From contig NZ_CP073720.1 in the NCBI RefSeq assembly GCF_025137375.1, forward strand, positions 4,612,501 to 4,676,500: DNA of 64,000 bases, read 5' to 3'. Below, piece by piece: positions 52,510 through 61,017 of the stretch. The position numbers were made by a program, and so were the translations under genes. The notes beneath the pieces were generated by a model that worked only from the letters and a program-made list of their open reading frames with translations, made no database searches and was not told the origin of the DNA. This DNA is from Dactylosporangium fulvum. Lineage in GTDB: Bacteria; Actinomycetota; Actinomycetes; Mycobacteriales; Micromonosporaceae. Numbering within the stretch: position 1 is the first letter of the stretch; each line of letters begins with the position of its first letter.

Positions 52510-52841
52510 CACGCCGGTCTCGGACTGCCGGCCTTGCCCGGCGCGTCGAGCGCGCCCGAGGTGTCCAGTTGGGCGCGGAGTTCCGCCAGGCATTGCCGGG
52601 CCTGGACCGCGCCTTCGGCGGTGAGCCGGTAGAACCGCCGCGCCGGCCGTCCGGCCGCGGCGGGGTCGATCTCCTCCCAGCGCCGCTCCAGCCATCCAGC
52701 TTCGGTCAGCCGGTTCAGAATCGGGTATAGCGTCCCGCTGGCCAACTCGGCGCGGTGCATGAGGTCGAGCCCGTAATGATCTGCGTGGGCTGCGGCAAGC
52801 AGCGCCGCCAGCACCCGCGCCGTCGGTACGGTGATCCGCAT
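52506..52841 (-). CDS. PadR-family regulator
   Basis: A 111-residue winged-helix regulator of the short PadR subfamily from ATG 52841 (GTG 52850 also possible). Typical features: HADHYGLDLMHRAELASGTLYPILNRLTEAGWLERRW and the wing GRPARRFYRLTAEG, followed by one C-terminal dimer helix. Upstream, CTATGTAGAGCGTCGATATAG has complementary CTAT/ATAG ends and may be its operator. Controls its own operon with the membrane protein. Confidence 0.9.
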   Translation of the reverse strand: MRITVPTARVLAALLAAAHADHYGLDLMHRAELASGTLYPILNRLTEAGWLERRWEEIDPAAAGRPARRFYRLTAEGAVQARQCLAELRAQLDTSGALDAPGKAGSPRPAW

Positions 52842-53119
52842 GCCCGCCACTATATCGACGCTCTACATAGGGGGGGCAAGTTCACGAGTACCGTCCCGCA
52901 GAGTGCGAGATCAGATGCACGCTCGTCGGCATGATGGAGCACCCTGCTTGATGGTTGCCGCTCGGACGGCCAGTACGGACTGTGACGGGGCTCCAGCAGT
53001 CGCTCACGACCGGCGGTAGATCCGCGCACGTGATCAGGTGTTCGACGTGGCCGGCACACGCCAGATCGGCGGCGGGTGAGGATGGGTGCGATGGGCATGG
53101 TGCGCTGGCCGGCGGCGAC

Positions 53120-53635
53120 ATGTCGACCCAGGGTTCGGGCTGGAAGAATGTCCTGGTGCCGGTCGAAGATCTGCGTCCACTGTTCACCGCGCGGTCCGCT
53201 GCCAAAGTGCATCCAGCGTTGGCCATGCGCTCGATCGATCGCAAACCGGGGCTGACGCTGGACTCGGACACGATCGGGCTGCTGCACGACGGGCTCGGGT
53301 TCTACGACATGGAGATCCGGTGGGTGGTCCATCTGGATGCCGCTGACGTGCTGCGGTTGTGGCGATCATGGACGGGCTACCAGATCTACGAGGCGCGGGT
53401 AGTACTTGACGCGCCGGGCGCCCGCGCGACCATCGAGGGACTGAAGGTGGAGCAGCACCCGGACCGGTTCACCAGCCTGCTGTTCAACGAACCGGCCCTG
53501 TTCGAGCGGGTACTGATCTCCACGGTGAACCACCTCCGGCGCTTCCGGGCCGGCCACACACCATATGGGCCGTCACCTTCCGCTGGGCCCGCGCCAGAAC
53601 CATGGCCAGCGATCGAGACCGAGGTCGCCGAGTAA
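53120..53635 (+). CDS. Unknown protein
   Basis: A 171-residue soluble protein from ATG 53120. It reads as alternating strands and helices (LRPLFTARSAAKVHPALAM, YDMEIRWVVHLDAADVLRLW, YEARVVLDAPGARATIEGL) with a Pro/Ala-rich tail. No motif I can name. Alternative upstream starts exist but lack a ribosome site. It is followed by a strong bidirectional terminator. Confidence 0.6.
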   Translation: MSTQGSGWKNVLVPVEDLRPLFTARSAAKVHPALAMRSIDRKPGLTLDSDTIGLLHDGLGFYDMEIRWVVHLDAADVLRLWRSWTGYQIYEARVVLDAPGARATIEGLKVEQHPDRFTSLLFNEPALFERVLISTVNHLRRFRAGHTPYGPSPSAGPAPEPWPAIETEVAE

Positions 53636-53715
53636 CTGCCGCCGCGGGCCGCGGGCGCCCGACGCCCCGACCGTCCCGCCGGGGCAGGGTATTGCGTCCA
53701 CTGTGGAGGCATCGT

Positions 53716-53748
53716 GGAGGCCACAACCGCTTGGAAGTTGTGGCCTCC
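53716..53748. terminator. Bidirectional terminator hairpin
   Basis: GGAGGCCACAAC and its exact complement form a 12-bp stem with a 9-base loop, between the convergent unknown gene and wrbA (stop at 53758). Confidence 0.75.
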
Positions 53749-53757
53749 GGCGGCCGG

Positions 53758-54372
53758 CTAGGCCGCTTGCGCGGCGCCAGCCAGCAGACGGGCGGTGATG
53801 GTCGCCAGCCGCTCCCCCTGGTAGCGGGCCGCGGCGAGGGTCTCCTTCGACGGGGTGCCGCCGCCGCCCGGGTGCGAGGTGCCGTAAGGGTTTCCGCCCG
53901 CCGGGTAGACGACCGGGTCGGCGTAGCCGGGCGCCACGATGATCGATCCCCAGTGGTGGAAGGTGTTGTACAGGGCGAGCAGCGTCGACTCGTTGCCGCC
54001 GTGCGCGTTGTAGGCGCTGGTGAAGCCGGTGGCCGGCTTGTTCGCCAGGGAGCCGGCCTGCCACAGGCCACCGGTGGTGTCGATGAACTGCTTCAGCTGC
54101 GACGCGATGTTGCCATAGCGGGTCGGCGAACCGAGCGCGTAACCGTCCGCCCAGGCCAGGTCGTCGAGCGTGGCGACCTCGACGTCCTGCGCGGCCGTGA
54201 CGTGCGCCCGCCAGGCGGGGTTGGCATCGATGGCCGAGTCGGGGGCGAGCTCGGGGACCCGTCGCAGCCGGATCTCGGCGCCGGCCTTCTCCGCGCCTTC
54301 GGCGAGTGCCTTGGCGAGCTCGTGGACGTTCCCGGTCGAGGAGTAGTAGATGACCGCGATCCTGGCACTCAT
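53758..54372 (-). CDS. wrbA: NAD(P)H:quinone oxidoreductase WrbA
   Basis: A 204-residue flavodoxin-like protein with FMN phosphate loop YYSSTGNVHELA, the WrbA hallmark GSPTRYGNIASQLKQFID, and GGNESTLLALYNTFHHWGSIIV followed by the insertion GGNPYGTSHPGGGG. It performs two-electron quinone reduction, protecting from redox stress. Divergent from a TetR gene with three operator copies between, so probably induced by quinone-like compounds. Confidence 0.93.
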   Translation of the reverse strand: MSARIAVIYYSSTGNVHELAKALAEGAEKAGAEIRLRRVPELAPDSAIDANPAWRAHVTAAQDVEVATLDDLAWADGYALGSPTRYGNIASQLKQFIDTTGGLWQAGSLANKPATGFTSAYNAHGGNESTLLALYNTFHHWGSIIVAPGYADPVVYPAGGNPYGTSHPGGGGTPSKETLAAARYQGERLATITARLLAGAAQAA

Positions 54373-54398
54373 GGCGAAGCCCCTTCCCAGGCGTGAAT

Positions 54399-54412
54399 CG
54401 GATAGCTATCCG
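54399..54412. promoter_or_regulatory. TetR operator copy 1
   Basis: CGGATAGCTATCCG is a perfect 14-bp palindrome, closest to wrbA. It shares CGGAT-N4-ATCCG with the two sites that follow. Confidence 0.75.
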
Positions 54413-54434
54413 GTTCGCTCGGCACCCAGTAAAG

Positions 54435-54448
54435 CGGATAGGAATCCG
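54435..54448. promoter_or_regulatory. TetR operator copy 2
   Basis: CGGATAGGAATCCG keeps the CGGAT-N4-ATCCG pattern. Its centre lies 36 bases from copy 1. Confidence 0.7.
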
Positions 54449-54463
54449 GTTCGCAACCCCCGA

Positions 54464-54481
54464 ACCGGATCACTATCCGGT
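54464..54481. promoter_or_regulatory. TetR operator copy 3
   Basis: ACCGGATCACTATCCGGT has complementary 7-base arms around CACT and ends 11 bases before the tetR start, so binding would block tetR transcription or initiation. Its centre is 31 bases from copy 2. Confidence 0.75.
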
Positions 54482-54492
54482 AACCTCGGGCC

Positions 54493-55119
54493 ATGGCCCG
54501 CGCCGAGCTCCCCGTGACCGGTCAACCCCCGCTGGAGCGCTCGGACGCGGCCCGCAACCGGCGGAAGATCCTCGACGCGGCAGCCCGGTTGGTCGTCGAG
54601 CAGGGGCCGGAGGCGGTCACCATGAACGCGGTGGCGCACGCGGCCGGGATGGGCGTCGGTACCGTCTACCGGCGCTTCGGCGACGTGAGCCAGCTCCTGT
54701 TCGCCCTGCTCGACGAGGGCGAGCGGCGCTTCCAGGAGGCGTTCCTGACCGGCCCGCCGCCGCTCGGACCGGGCGCCCCGCCGGCCGACCGGCTACGCGC
54801 CTTCCTCCACGCGGTCGCCGACCGGATCGTCGAGCAGCGCACGATCATGAGCGCTGCCGAGGTCGCCTCGCCGAGGGCCCGCTATCACAGCGGCGCCTAC
54901 CTCACCATGCACACCCACGTGTCGGTGCTGCTACAGGAGATCAACCCCGGCTCGGATCCGGCGGTCCTGGCGCACCTGCTGCTCGCGCCGTTCGCGCCGA
55001 GCCTGTTCGAGCACCTCATGAGCGAGCGCGAGGCGACCCCCGAGGAAATCAAGGCCGCCATCGACAGCCTGCTCGCGCTGCAGCCCGGCGGGACCCGACC
55101 CGGGTGTGGCCGCGGTTGA
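54493..55119 (+). CDS. TetR-family repressor of wrbA
   Basis: A 208-residue regulator. The N-terminal helix-turn-helix is typical (RRKILDAAARLVVEQG, VTMNAVAHAAGMGVGTVYRRFGD). The ligand domain is divergent, as usual. The last residues (GTRPGCGRG) run into a decayed oxidoreductase relic, so the original C-terminus may have been altered. Divergence from wrbA and the operator triplet support mutual repression. Confidence 0.9.
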   Translation: MARAELPVTGQPPLERSDAARNRRKILDAAARLVVEQGPEAVTMNAVAHAAGMGVGTVYRRFGDVSQLLFALLDEGERRFQEAFLTGPPPLGPGAPPADRLRAFLHAVADRIVEQRTIMSAAEVASPRARYHSGAYLTMHTHVSVLLQEINPGSDPAVLAHLLLAPFAPSLFEHLMSEREATPEEIKAAIDSLLALQPGGTRPGCGRG

Positions 55120-55310
55120 TGCGGGCATCACCGATGCGTCCACCACCCGCAGCGCCCGCACTCCGCGCACCTTGAGCTCGCCATCGACGACTGCATCGGC
55201 GTCGGTGCCGATGCGGCAGGCGCCACCGGGTGATACAGCGTCTTGGCGATACGCCCCAGGAAGTCGACCGCAGTCCAGGCTGCCATGCCAGAGCAGGGTG
55301 AGAATCACCC
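55117..55310 (-). pseudogene. C-terminal relic of a GMC oxidoreductase
   Basis: In two frames the minus strand reads RIAKTLYHPV and GACRIGTDADAVVDGELKVRGVRALRVVDASVMPAS. This is the conserved end of glucose-methanol-choline oxidoreductases, with the catalytic His in the YHPVGTCRMG-type motif. The frameshift and missing N-terminus show decay. Confidence 0.8.
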
Positions 55311-55361
55311 GATCGAACAACCGCGCACCGTCGGAACGTAGCAGCCCTCCGCCTGGGCCCG

Positions 55362-55500
55362 TCAGCGGATTTCCAGGAGCTTGCCGAGTATCGCGGTGAG
55401 CTGCCTGCGCTTTGCCGCGGTGAGGTTGGCGAAGGTGCGGTCGAGGAACTCGGGCATTGTTGTCTCGGCTGCAGCGAGTCGCTTGCGGCTCACCGGGCAA
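55362..55500 (-). pseudogene. C-terminal relic of a MarR regulator
   Basis: The minus strand reads TTMPEFLDRTFANLTAAKRRQL then TAILGKLLEIR and TGA, the dimerisation helices at the end of MarR proteins. The winged helix is absent upstream. Confidence 0.6.
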
Positions 55501-55802
55501 CCTCCTGGCTCGGTTCGTCCTCACGCCGTCTGACCCGTCGGCCACCAAACAACGCCAGAGCATCGACCTGTCCTCCACCGGCCTGCCTCGATCGCGGTCG
55601 CCGAAGGTCGTTGGGCGCAGAGTAACCACCGCGAACAACCCTGCCCTTCGACGGTTGAACCGCGAACGTCGGCCGCGCCACCGGGGGCGACCAGGTCGAC
55701 GATCACGGATGCTGAAGTCCGCGCTCATCGGCTAGTTCAGGACGCCGGACGGCGCTGGGTGTCGCGCGGTGCGGGCGAACATCCACGCGTGGGCGCCCTC
55801 GG
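55501..55802. other. Gap without a recognisable gene
   Basis: Open frames are present but none has a ribosome site or a familiar sequence. The stretch lies between the MarR relic and the kinase gene's stop. Confidence 0.4.
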
Positions 55803-56498
55803 TCAGTACTGATGGCCTCGGTCGGGAAGGTCACGCACGATGCGGGGCGCATCGAAGTCACGGTTGTCGATGAGGATGTCCGCTCGTTCGGCGGGGCGGA
55901 CCTCGGCCAGGTAGAGCTCCTCGCCAGGGATGTAGTAAGTGCGATACCGCTCGGCGGCGGCGTCCGCCGAGTCCATCCACGCCTGGTCGCGGGTCGTGCC
56001 GCGGTAGAGCACATCCGCTACTTCGATGTGGAGGTAGATGCGCAGGTCCCAGTGCCGTGACAGAGTCGGCTTCTGCAGGAAACCGCCGTCCGCGACGAGG
56101 ATCGCGTCGTCCGAGGCCAGGTGGACGCCGGAGTCGATGGGCGTACGGCCGCTGAAATCCATGATTTGGGTGCGGTAGTGGCGGTTGCCGCCGGGACCGA
56201 GCGGTACCAGCAACTCATTGCGGATGGCGTCGACGTCGAACATCTCGAAGTAGTAGCTTTCCGGCGAGCCCGCCGGATACTGCGTACGCAGGTCGACATG
56301 CCGTTTGAAGTGGTCGACCGTGACTCGGAGCACGGGCCGCTCGGTCTTTTCACGCAAGATGGAGGCCAGTTCGTCGGCCAGGGTCGTCTTGCCGGCCGCG
56401 GAGTGACCGTCGATCCCCACACGTGCCGGGTGATCCAGCCGCAGCGCGAGGATCCGATGGGCCAACCCGTCGAGCACCTGCTGCCGCGGCGTGGTCAT
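55803..56498 (-). CDS. Uridine kinase-like P-loop protein
   Basis: A 231-residue kinase from ATG 56498. Walker A is GIDGHSAAGKTTLADELA; VTVDHFKRHVDLR matches the Asp/Phe nucleoside-binding loop of uridine kinase/phosphoribulokinase families, and GVHLASDDAILVADGGFL gives the strand with the Walker B-like acid. LYRGTTRDQAWM and EELYLAEVRPAERADILIDN complete the fold. It phosphorylates a nucleoside or related small molecule; no pathway neighbours. Confidence 0.85.
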   Translation of the reverse strand: MTTPRQQVLDGLAHRILALRLDHPARVGIDGHSAAGKTTLADELASILREKTERPVLRVTVDHFKRHVDLRTQYPAGSPESYYFEMFDVDAIRNELLVPLGPGGNRHYRTQIMDFSGRTPIDSGVHLASDDAILVADGGFLQKPTLSRHWDLRIYLHIEVADVLYRGTTRDQAWMDSADAAAERYRTYYIPGEELYLAEVRPAERADILIDNRDFDAPRIVRDLPDRGHQY

Positions 56499-56758
56499 CG
56501 AAGGTTTGTTGTCAGAGGTCGGATCGGCACCGCCACAGAATGCCGCGCCACCGGGCAGGCCCGCAAATGGTTCGCGAAGGCGAAGCCCTCGTGCTTCCAC
56601 GAAGACCCGGCACCTTGCGCACGCTCATCGGCATGTCCGCGCAGCTGGTGGGCCGACACATGGGACTGTTGGTAGCGCGCGCGGACCGCGGCTGACTCGA
56701 AAATGTGGCTCTCCCGGCATCAGTGTGGGTCGTTGCCCAGATCGGTTACCCGGTCGCG

Positions 56759-56950
56759 TCAGACCGAATAGCTGAGATCCTGGACCGTGATGGATTGCGC
56801 GGGCAACCGAAGCCAGACCGCTCCTGTCGCTGCCGGGTCGTGATAGAGGTAGCGGCGGAACCGCCCGTCCCAGCGGGTCTCGTCAGAGCCGAGATAACGG
56901 GCGAGCTTACGCCGACCTCGTGGTACATCGAATGGGAGCACCTCGCTGCG
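56759..56950 (-). pseudogene. C-terminal relic, probably PPOX-type flavoprotein
   Basis: An open minus-strand tail ends RRKLARYLGSDETRWDGRF, RRYLYHDPAATGAVWLRL and VQDLSYSV before TGA. The pattern (RYLG..E..W..RF, then WLRL, then DLSY) recalls the end of pyridoxamine-phosphate-oxidase-like proteins. No N-terminal part is present and it follows an SDR relic. Confidence 0.45.
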
Positions 56951-56960
56951 GCCGCGCGCG

Positions 56961-57222
56961 ATTGGTGCGCACGACGTCGGTGAACACGTCGAGCGAGCCG
57001 GGCTCGCCGTCGCGGCCGACCAGTTGGATCGGGCCGCCCTTGCCGGCGCAGTACACGAGCGTGGGCAGCGGCGCGGCGGCCAGGGCGGTGTCAAAGGCAG
57101 GGGTGAACGTGGCGCCGAGTTCCTCGGCCACCTCGGCGCCGGCGGAGGCGGGCAGGTCGACGATGACGACGTGGGCGCCGGCCGCGGCCAGCGCGGTCGC
57201 AGTGGCCGGCGACCGGACCGCC
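56961..57222 (-). pseudogene. Relic of an SDR (3-hydroxyacyl-CoA dehydrogenase type 2-like)
   Basis: The minus strand gives TALAAAGAHVVIVDLPASAG, EVAEELGATFTPA, then TLVYCAGKGGPIQLVGRDGEP and DVFTDVVRTN. These match the nucleotide-binding half of HSD17B10-type SDRs. The GxxxGxG loop, an internal piece and the catalytic half are lost. Confidence 0.75.
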
Positions 57223-57242
57223 TGAAGGGGCCTGCGGATCGG

Positions 57243-58574
57243 TCAATCCGATGGTTCGGGATCCGCGGCGGCGAGGGGCGGCCGGGTACGCCTGACGAGG
57301 CGGACGACCAGCAGCAGCGCCGCCGCCGCGACGACCGCGCTGATGCCGAGGGTCCAGAACGCCTCGGCGCGCGGCGGCCAGGCTGGCGCGTGGATCGCGG
57401 GACCGCCGAAGCGTCCCTGTTTGACCAGGTCGCTGGCCACGTCGAGCTGTTGTACCTCGCCGTCGGCCACGGACAGACGCGTCGCGGGTTCGCCGGGGCG
57501 GATGGCGTCGATCTCGTGGTCGTCCACGATCCACACGGAGTCGCGGCCGTACCAGCCGACGAGCCGGTCCGGCCAGCCGGCCCTGCCGGTCCGCGGTTCG
57601 TCGACGACGTTACCGGTGGCCGGATCGGCGAACTGCAGGTGCCAGCGCTGACGGGCGCGTGCGTCCAGTACGTGCTGGCGACTGGGCAGGTCCCGGGTGC
57701 AGGTGAACCAGTCACAGACCTCGGCGGCGACCAGGACGAGGTTGGTTCCGTCGGCGGTCCATCCCGCGAGCCGCTGACGGTCGGCGAGTGGCATCGTGGC
57801 TTGCACGGTACCGTCAGCCGCGTCGACGATCGTCACCTGCTGGGGTCCGGCGGACCTCCGCAGTACCAATGCGATCTTGCTGCCGTCGGGGGAGAACATT
57901 CCCTCGCTATCGAGGGCCTGCGGGTCGACGCCCGCGGGAAGCAACGTTCGGCCGCGCCCGCTCGCCGCGTCCACGACGACGACCCGAACCGCGTCCGACT
58001 GACCTTCGACCGGGTATGGATCGACAACTATCAGCACTTCGGTTCCCTGTGGAGACCAGTCGAGGACCTCCACCGTTGAGTGCCCGTGTTCGGTGATCTT
58101 GATGGTTCGGCCGGAGGTGAGGTCGATGATCCGGTTCTGGATGGCCAGCAGCCGCCCGTCGGGAGAGAGTCGCCCGCCGATGTGCGACATCGTGCGGTAG
58201 GAGCCGTCCTGGCCGATCACGGTCGTCGGTGGTTTGGGCAGGATCTCGACTGCCGAGTGGTTCTCGTCGACGAACGTCAGCATGGCTGGGCCGTTCGGGG
58301 ACCGTTCGGCGATCTCCTGCCACGACCGCGCGAGGCCGAAACTGCTCGGCAGGACGGCGTTGCGGCCGTCGGCGACCTGGGCCGGTCCGGGGGTTGCGCG
58401 CCATGCGATTGGCAGCGCCACAAACGCCAGCAGCGTCAACAGGCAGCCGAGCGTCGCGGTGAACCGTCGCAGGCGACGCAGCCGACGGCCGCGCCGCCAC
58501 AGATCGTCCCGGCTGTTCAGCGGCCGGGACTGCTCGGCCAGATCGGCGAGCACGCGGCGCAGGTCTGCGGTCAT
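57243..58574 (-). CDS. Membrane-anchored propeller protein, possible anti-sigma factor
   Basis: A 443-residue protein overlapping the sigma-factor stop by ATGA. A 35-residue Arg-rich cytoplasmic N-terminus, a membrane helix at about 39-60 (TATLGCLLTLLAFVALPIAW), a TolB/WD40-like outer domain (GGRLSPDGRLLAIQN, VLDWSPQGTEVLIVV, EGMFSPDGSKIALVL, LAGWTADGTNLVLVA) and a C-terminal helix (LGISAVVAAAALLLVVRLV). Coupling to an ECF sigma gene suggests that it holds or signals to the sigma factor, but it lacks a zinc anti-sigma motif. Confidence 0.75.
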   Translation of the reverse strand: MTADLRRVLADLAEQSRPLNSRDDLWRRGRRLRRLRRFTATLGCLLTLLAFVALPIAWRATPGPAQVADGRNAVLPSSFGLARSWQEIAERSPNGPAMLTFVDENHSAVEILPKPPTTVIGQDGSYRTMSHIGGRLSPDGRLLAIQNRIIDLTSGRTIKITEHGHSTVEVLDWSPQGTEVLIVVDPYPVEGQSDAVRVVVVDAASGRGRTLLPAGVDPQALDSEGMFSPDGSKIALVLRRSAGPQQVTIVDAADGTVQATMPLADRQRLAGWTADGTNLVLVAAEVCDWFTCTRDLPSRQHVLDARARQRWHLQFADPATGNVVDEPRTGRAGWPDRLVGWYGRDSVWIVDDHEIDAIRPGEPATRLSVADGEVQQLDVASDLVKQGRFGGPAIHAPAWPPRAEAFWTLGISAVVAAAALLLVVRLVRRTRPPLAAADPEPSD

Positions 58575-59197
58575 CGGGCCACCCTCACAACATCGGTCAG
58601 CGCAGGGGCGAGCTTGCGCAAGCGGGCCAGGGCGTCGCGGGTCTGGCTGCGGACAGTGCCGACCGTGACGCCGAGGACGCTCGCGGCCTGCGTCTCGGTC
58701 AGGTCCTCGAAGTAGCGCAGGACCAGCACGGCGCGCTGCTTCGGTGCCAGGACGGCCAGCGCTTCGCGTACCGCGACCGTGGTGGTCACCCCACCGGATA
58801 TGTCCGGCCCGGCCCGCTCCGGCACGATGCCGGTCGGCACCGCCTCCCGCCGGTACCGCCGGCGCCAGGAGAGGTGTTTGCGGTGCAGCACCTTGCGCAC
58901 ATACGGCTCCGGGTCCCCGCCGGCCAGGATCCGATCCCAGCGCGCAGCAACCTCGATCAGCGTGGCTTGGACGAGGTCATCGGCAAGGTGCGCGTCCCCC
59001 GTCAGGAGATACGCGATACGTGACAGCCCGGCGACCCTGGCGCGTACGTACTCTTCGAAAAGCTCCTCGCCGGACGAGGAGGAACGACTCGGGGGGGTTC
59101 GCACACTATCTACACGCTCGCCGGGCCCCGTTTCGAGGGGTGGGTCCGGATGAAACCCGCCCCTCGGTGGTACCGATCGTCGGTCTCCAGGTGCCAT
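58571..59197 (-). CDS. ECF sigma factor (SigE/SigM-like family)
   Basis: A 208-residue sigma factor from ATG 59197. Region 2 reads FEEYVRARVAGLSRIAYLLTGDAHLADDLVQATLIEVAARWDRI with the DDLVQ core; region 4 is ALAVLAPKQRAVLVLRYFEDLTETQAASVLGVTVGTVRSQTRDALARL. The LLTGD start is typical of the actinobacterial SigE family (TIGR02983). It likely responds to an envelope signal through the downstream membrane protein. Confidence 0.9.
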   Translation of the reverse strand: MAPGDRRSVPPRGGFHPDPPLETGPGERVDSVRTPPSRSSSSGEELFEEYVRARVAGLSRIAYLLTGDAHLADDLVQATLIEVAARWDRILAGGDPEPYVRKVLHRKHLSWRRRYRREAVPTGIVPERAGPDISGGVTTTVAVREALAVLAPKQRAVLVLRYFEDLTETQAASVLGVTVGTVRSQTRDALARLRKLAPALTDVVRVAR

Positions 59198-59340
59198 GCT
59201 TGCGTCATCGGACCTGGAGCCGGCACTGCTGGCGGCGAAGATGGCCAGCGCATGGGCATAGTCGTGCGTCCGGAGGTCGTCCTCATCGGCGGTGGGGTCG
59301 AAGGGTCGCGCGTTCGTGATGGGCGACGACGACCTCGACC

Positions 59341-59550
59341 TCATCCACGTCGGTCATTGTCGCGGGCATGGCCACCGACGTCACCGGGTTTATCGCGTGC
59401 GACTGCGCGGTTGACCGCGTCCCAACTCGCCGCGATCATCCTCGCCCGCATGACCCAGTCCGCCGGTGCATGCCTGGCCCCGGCTAACTTGCGGACCTTG
59501 CGCTCCTCTTCCGCATCCACCGGAGCACGCGCATACAGCAACTTCGGCAT
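59341..59550 (-). pseudogene. N-terminal relic of an IS630-type transposase
   Basis: From the ATG at 59550, YARAPVDAEEERKVRKLAGA and RHAPADWVMRARMIAASW match the helix-turn-helix start of IS630/Tc1-like transposases (often annotated as helix-turn-helix proteins). The product ends after 69 residues, without the recognition helix or DDE domain. Confidence 0.65.
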
Positions 59551-59621
59551 GACGGATCGCCTCCCACCAGCATCCCACCGCCGGCCAGAACCGATCTACA
59601 CCCCCAAAGAGGAACTGAGCA

Positions 59622-60131
59622 CTAGGCGGACTCTTCGCCCAGCACCTTGGCGAGCGGCACACCACGCAGGCTGAGCAGCACCATCGCGACGCACCCGCAG
59701 GCGAGTGCGATGTCGGCGACGTTACCCACGAACAGGCCGTAGTCGATGAAGTCCACGACGTGCCCGCGGGCGAAGCCGGGCTCGCGGAAGAGCCGGTCGC
59801 CCAGGTGGGATACCGCGCCGCCGAGCAGCGCGCCCAGTGCGAGCGCCCAGCCGGGAGAGGCCAGCCGACGCGCGGTGTAGAGGATGCCGACCACTGCGAC
59901 TGCCGCCGCCAGGGCGAACACCGATGTCGCGCCGGTGCCTATGGAGAACGCGGCGCCGGCGTTGTACAGCAGCCGGAAGTGGATCAGAGGGGGGATCACG
60001 GCGACGCGCTCACTGTCGGACAGCGCGGAGACCGCCCAGAGCTTGGTGGACTGGTCCACGAGCAGGACCACCGCGGCCAGCATGAGCATCATGCCGTACA
60101 GCCGACTCGAACCCCGCTCTAACCGCATCAT
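59622..60131 (-). CDS. lspA: Lipoprotein signal peptidase (signal peptidase II)
   Basis: A 169-residue, four-helix protease that cleaves prolipoprotein signal peptides after lipidation. Conserved pieces: DQSTK (26-30), YNAGAAFS (N57), GDR (catalytic Asp112) and GNVADIA (N137, catalytic Asp140). The third motif reads GGAVSHLGDR where GGAxGNxxDR is usual, putting His109 in place of the conserved Asn. The odd residue and isolation from ileS/rluD suggest a paralogue. Signal peptidase function is otherwise supported. Confidence 0.87.
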   Translation of the reverse strand: MMRLERGSSRLYGMMLMLAAVVLLVDQSTKLWAVSALSDSERVAVIPPLIHFRLLYNAGAAFSIGTGATSVFALAAAVAVVGILYTARRLASPGWALALGALLGGAVSHLGDRLFREPGFARGHVVDFIDYGLFVGNVADIALACGCVAMVLLSLRGVPLAKVLGEESA

Positions 60132-60548
60132 TTATGGCCTCCGTGCTGTAGCGATATCCGAACCAAGATTTCCCTGAGACTACCGGGGCGCATCCTGGGG
60201 TATCTGTGTGAATGCTCCATGATTGGTGAGAAATGCCCCAGGTTGTCTGAGATGCAACAGATCGGCTCGAAACGATCAACGAACGAGCAAACCGTAGTGG
60301 CAGAACCGCGGCACGAGCAAGATTCACTGACAAAAGAGGAAGATCGATTGTCGCGGGACAGCCGCTCGTCGTTGGAGCCGGCGAGTTGTGATAAGCCCTG
60401 GCGGGGGACTGGCCGGCAGCTTGCAACCTATTGTTGAGCGCCTGGCGACGGCCTGGACAAGGCCTCAGCGGCAGCCTCCGTGGGCGGTCCACCCGACCGT
60501 CCACGGCTCGACAGGCCGACGTTTGCGGTGGGCTGGAATAATGGGCTC
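60132..60548. other. Gap, lower GC, no convincing gene
   Basis: A 72-codon open frame (60219-60437) is hydrophilic and unlike neighbours in codon use; I do not call it. The stretch about 60160-60360 is clearly less GC-rich than its surroundings and may hold the lspA promoter (reading leftward) or foreign sequence. Confidence 0.4.
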
Positions 60549-60728
60549 GTGCGCATGACGCTTGCGGTGCTGTGGCTCGTCGCGGGCATGGCCCTGACCG
60601 TTGCCTCGTGGCACGTCCGCGGGGTGCTCGACTGGCCCGGCTGGCTCGGTGTCCCACTTACCATGGCCTTGTTCTTCGCCACAGGCTGGGGATTCGCCCG
60701 TATCCTGAGCACGTCACCCCGCGCCTGA
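60549..60728 (+). CDS. Small two-helix membrane protein
   Basis: A 59-residue protein from GTG 60549 (ATG 60555 is possible). Two hydrophobic segments (LAVLWLVAGMALTVASW and LGVPLTMALFFATGWGF) are joined by a short RGVLDWPG loop. Third-position GC is strong, which supports coding. No family recognised. Confidence 0.5.
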   Translation: MRMTLAVLWLVAGMALTVASWHVRGVLDWPGWLGVPLTMALFFATGWGFARILSTSPRA

Positions 60729-61017
60729 ATCTTCCCCGTGTTGGTTGACCTTGGAACGTGGTGGTCGCGCCATGGGGGTTCGAGATGGGGTACCGCGCGG
60801 CGAAGGAGTCCCCGGCCCGACCGTCCGTTTCGGACACGTACGTGTCAACTTCAGGTTGACGGCGGCGTCTCGGGAATCAGGGCGGCTCTGTTGCGTTGAC
60901 CGTGGGCAAGATCGAGGCAGGCTTGAGCGCTGAAGCCCGCTGTGGGATGCGATGGCATGCTTCAGGATCTACTTTCGGCGACTGTGGAGCCCGGTCACCG
61001 GCCCGTACGGTGACCGC

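Noticed and set aside
60219..60437. 72-codon frame in a lower-GC gap
   Set aside because: No ribosome site, no family and atypical codon use; not enough to call a gene.
60885..60905. GGCTCTGTTGCGTTGA, like an IS6/IS5 end
   Set aside because: No matching second end and no transposase next to it; left as a coincidence.
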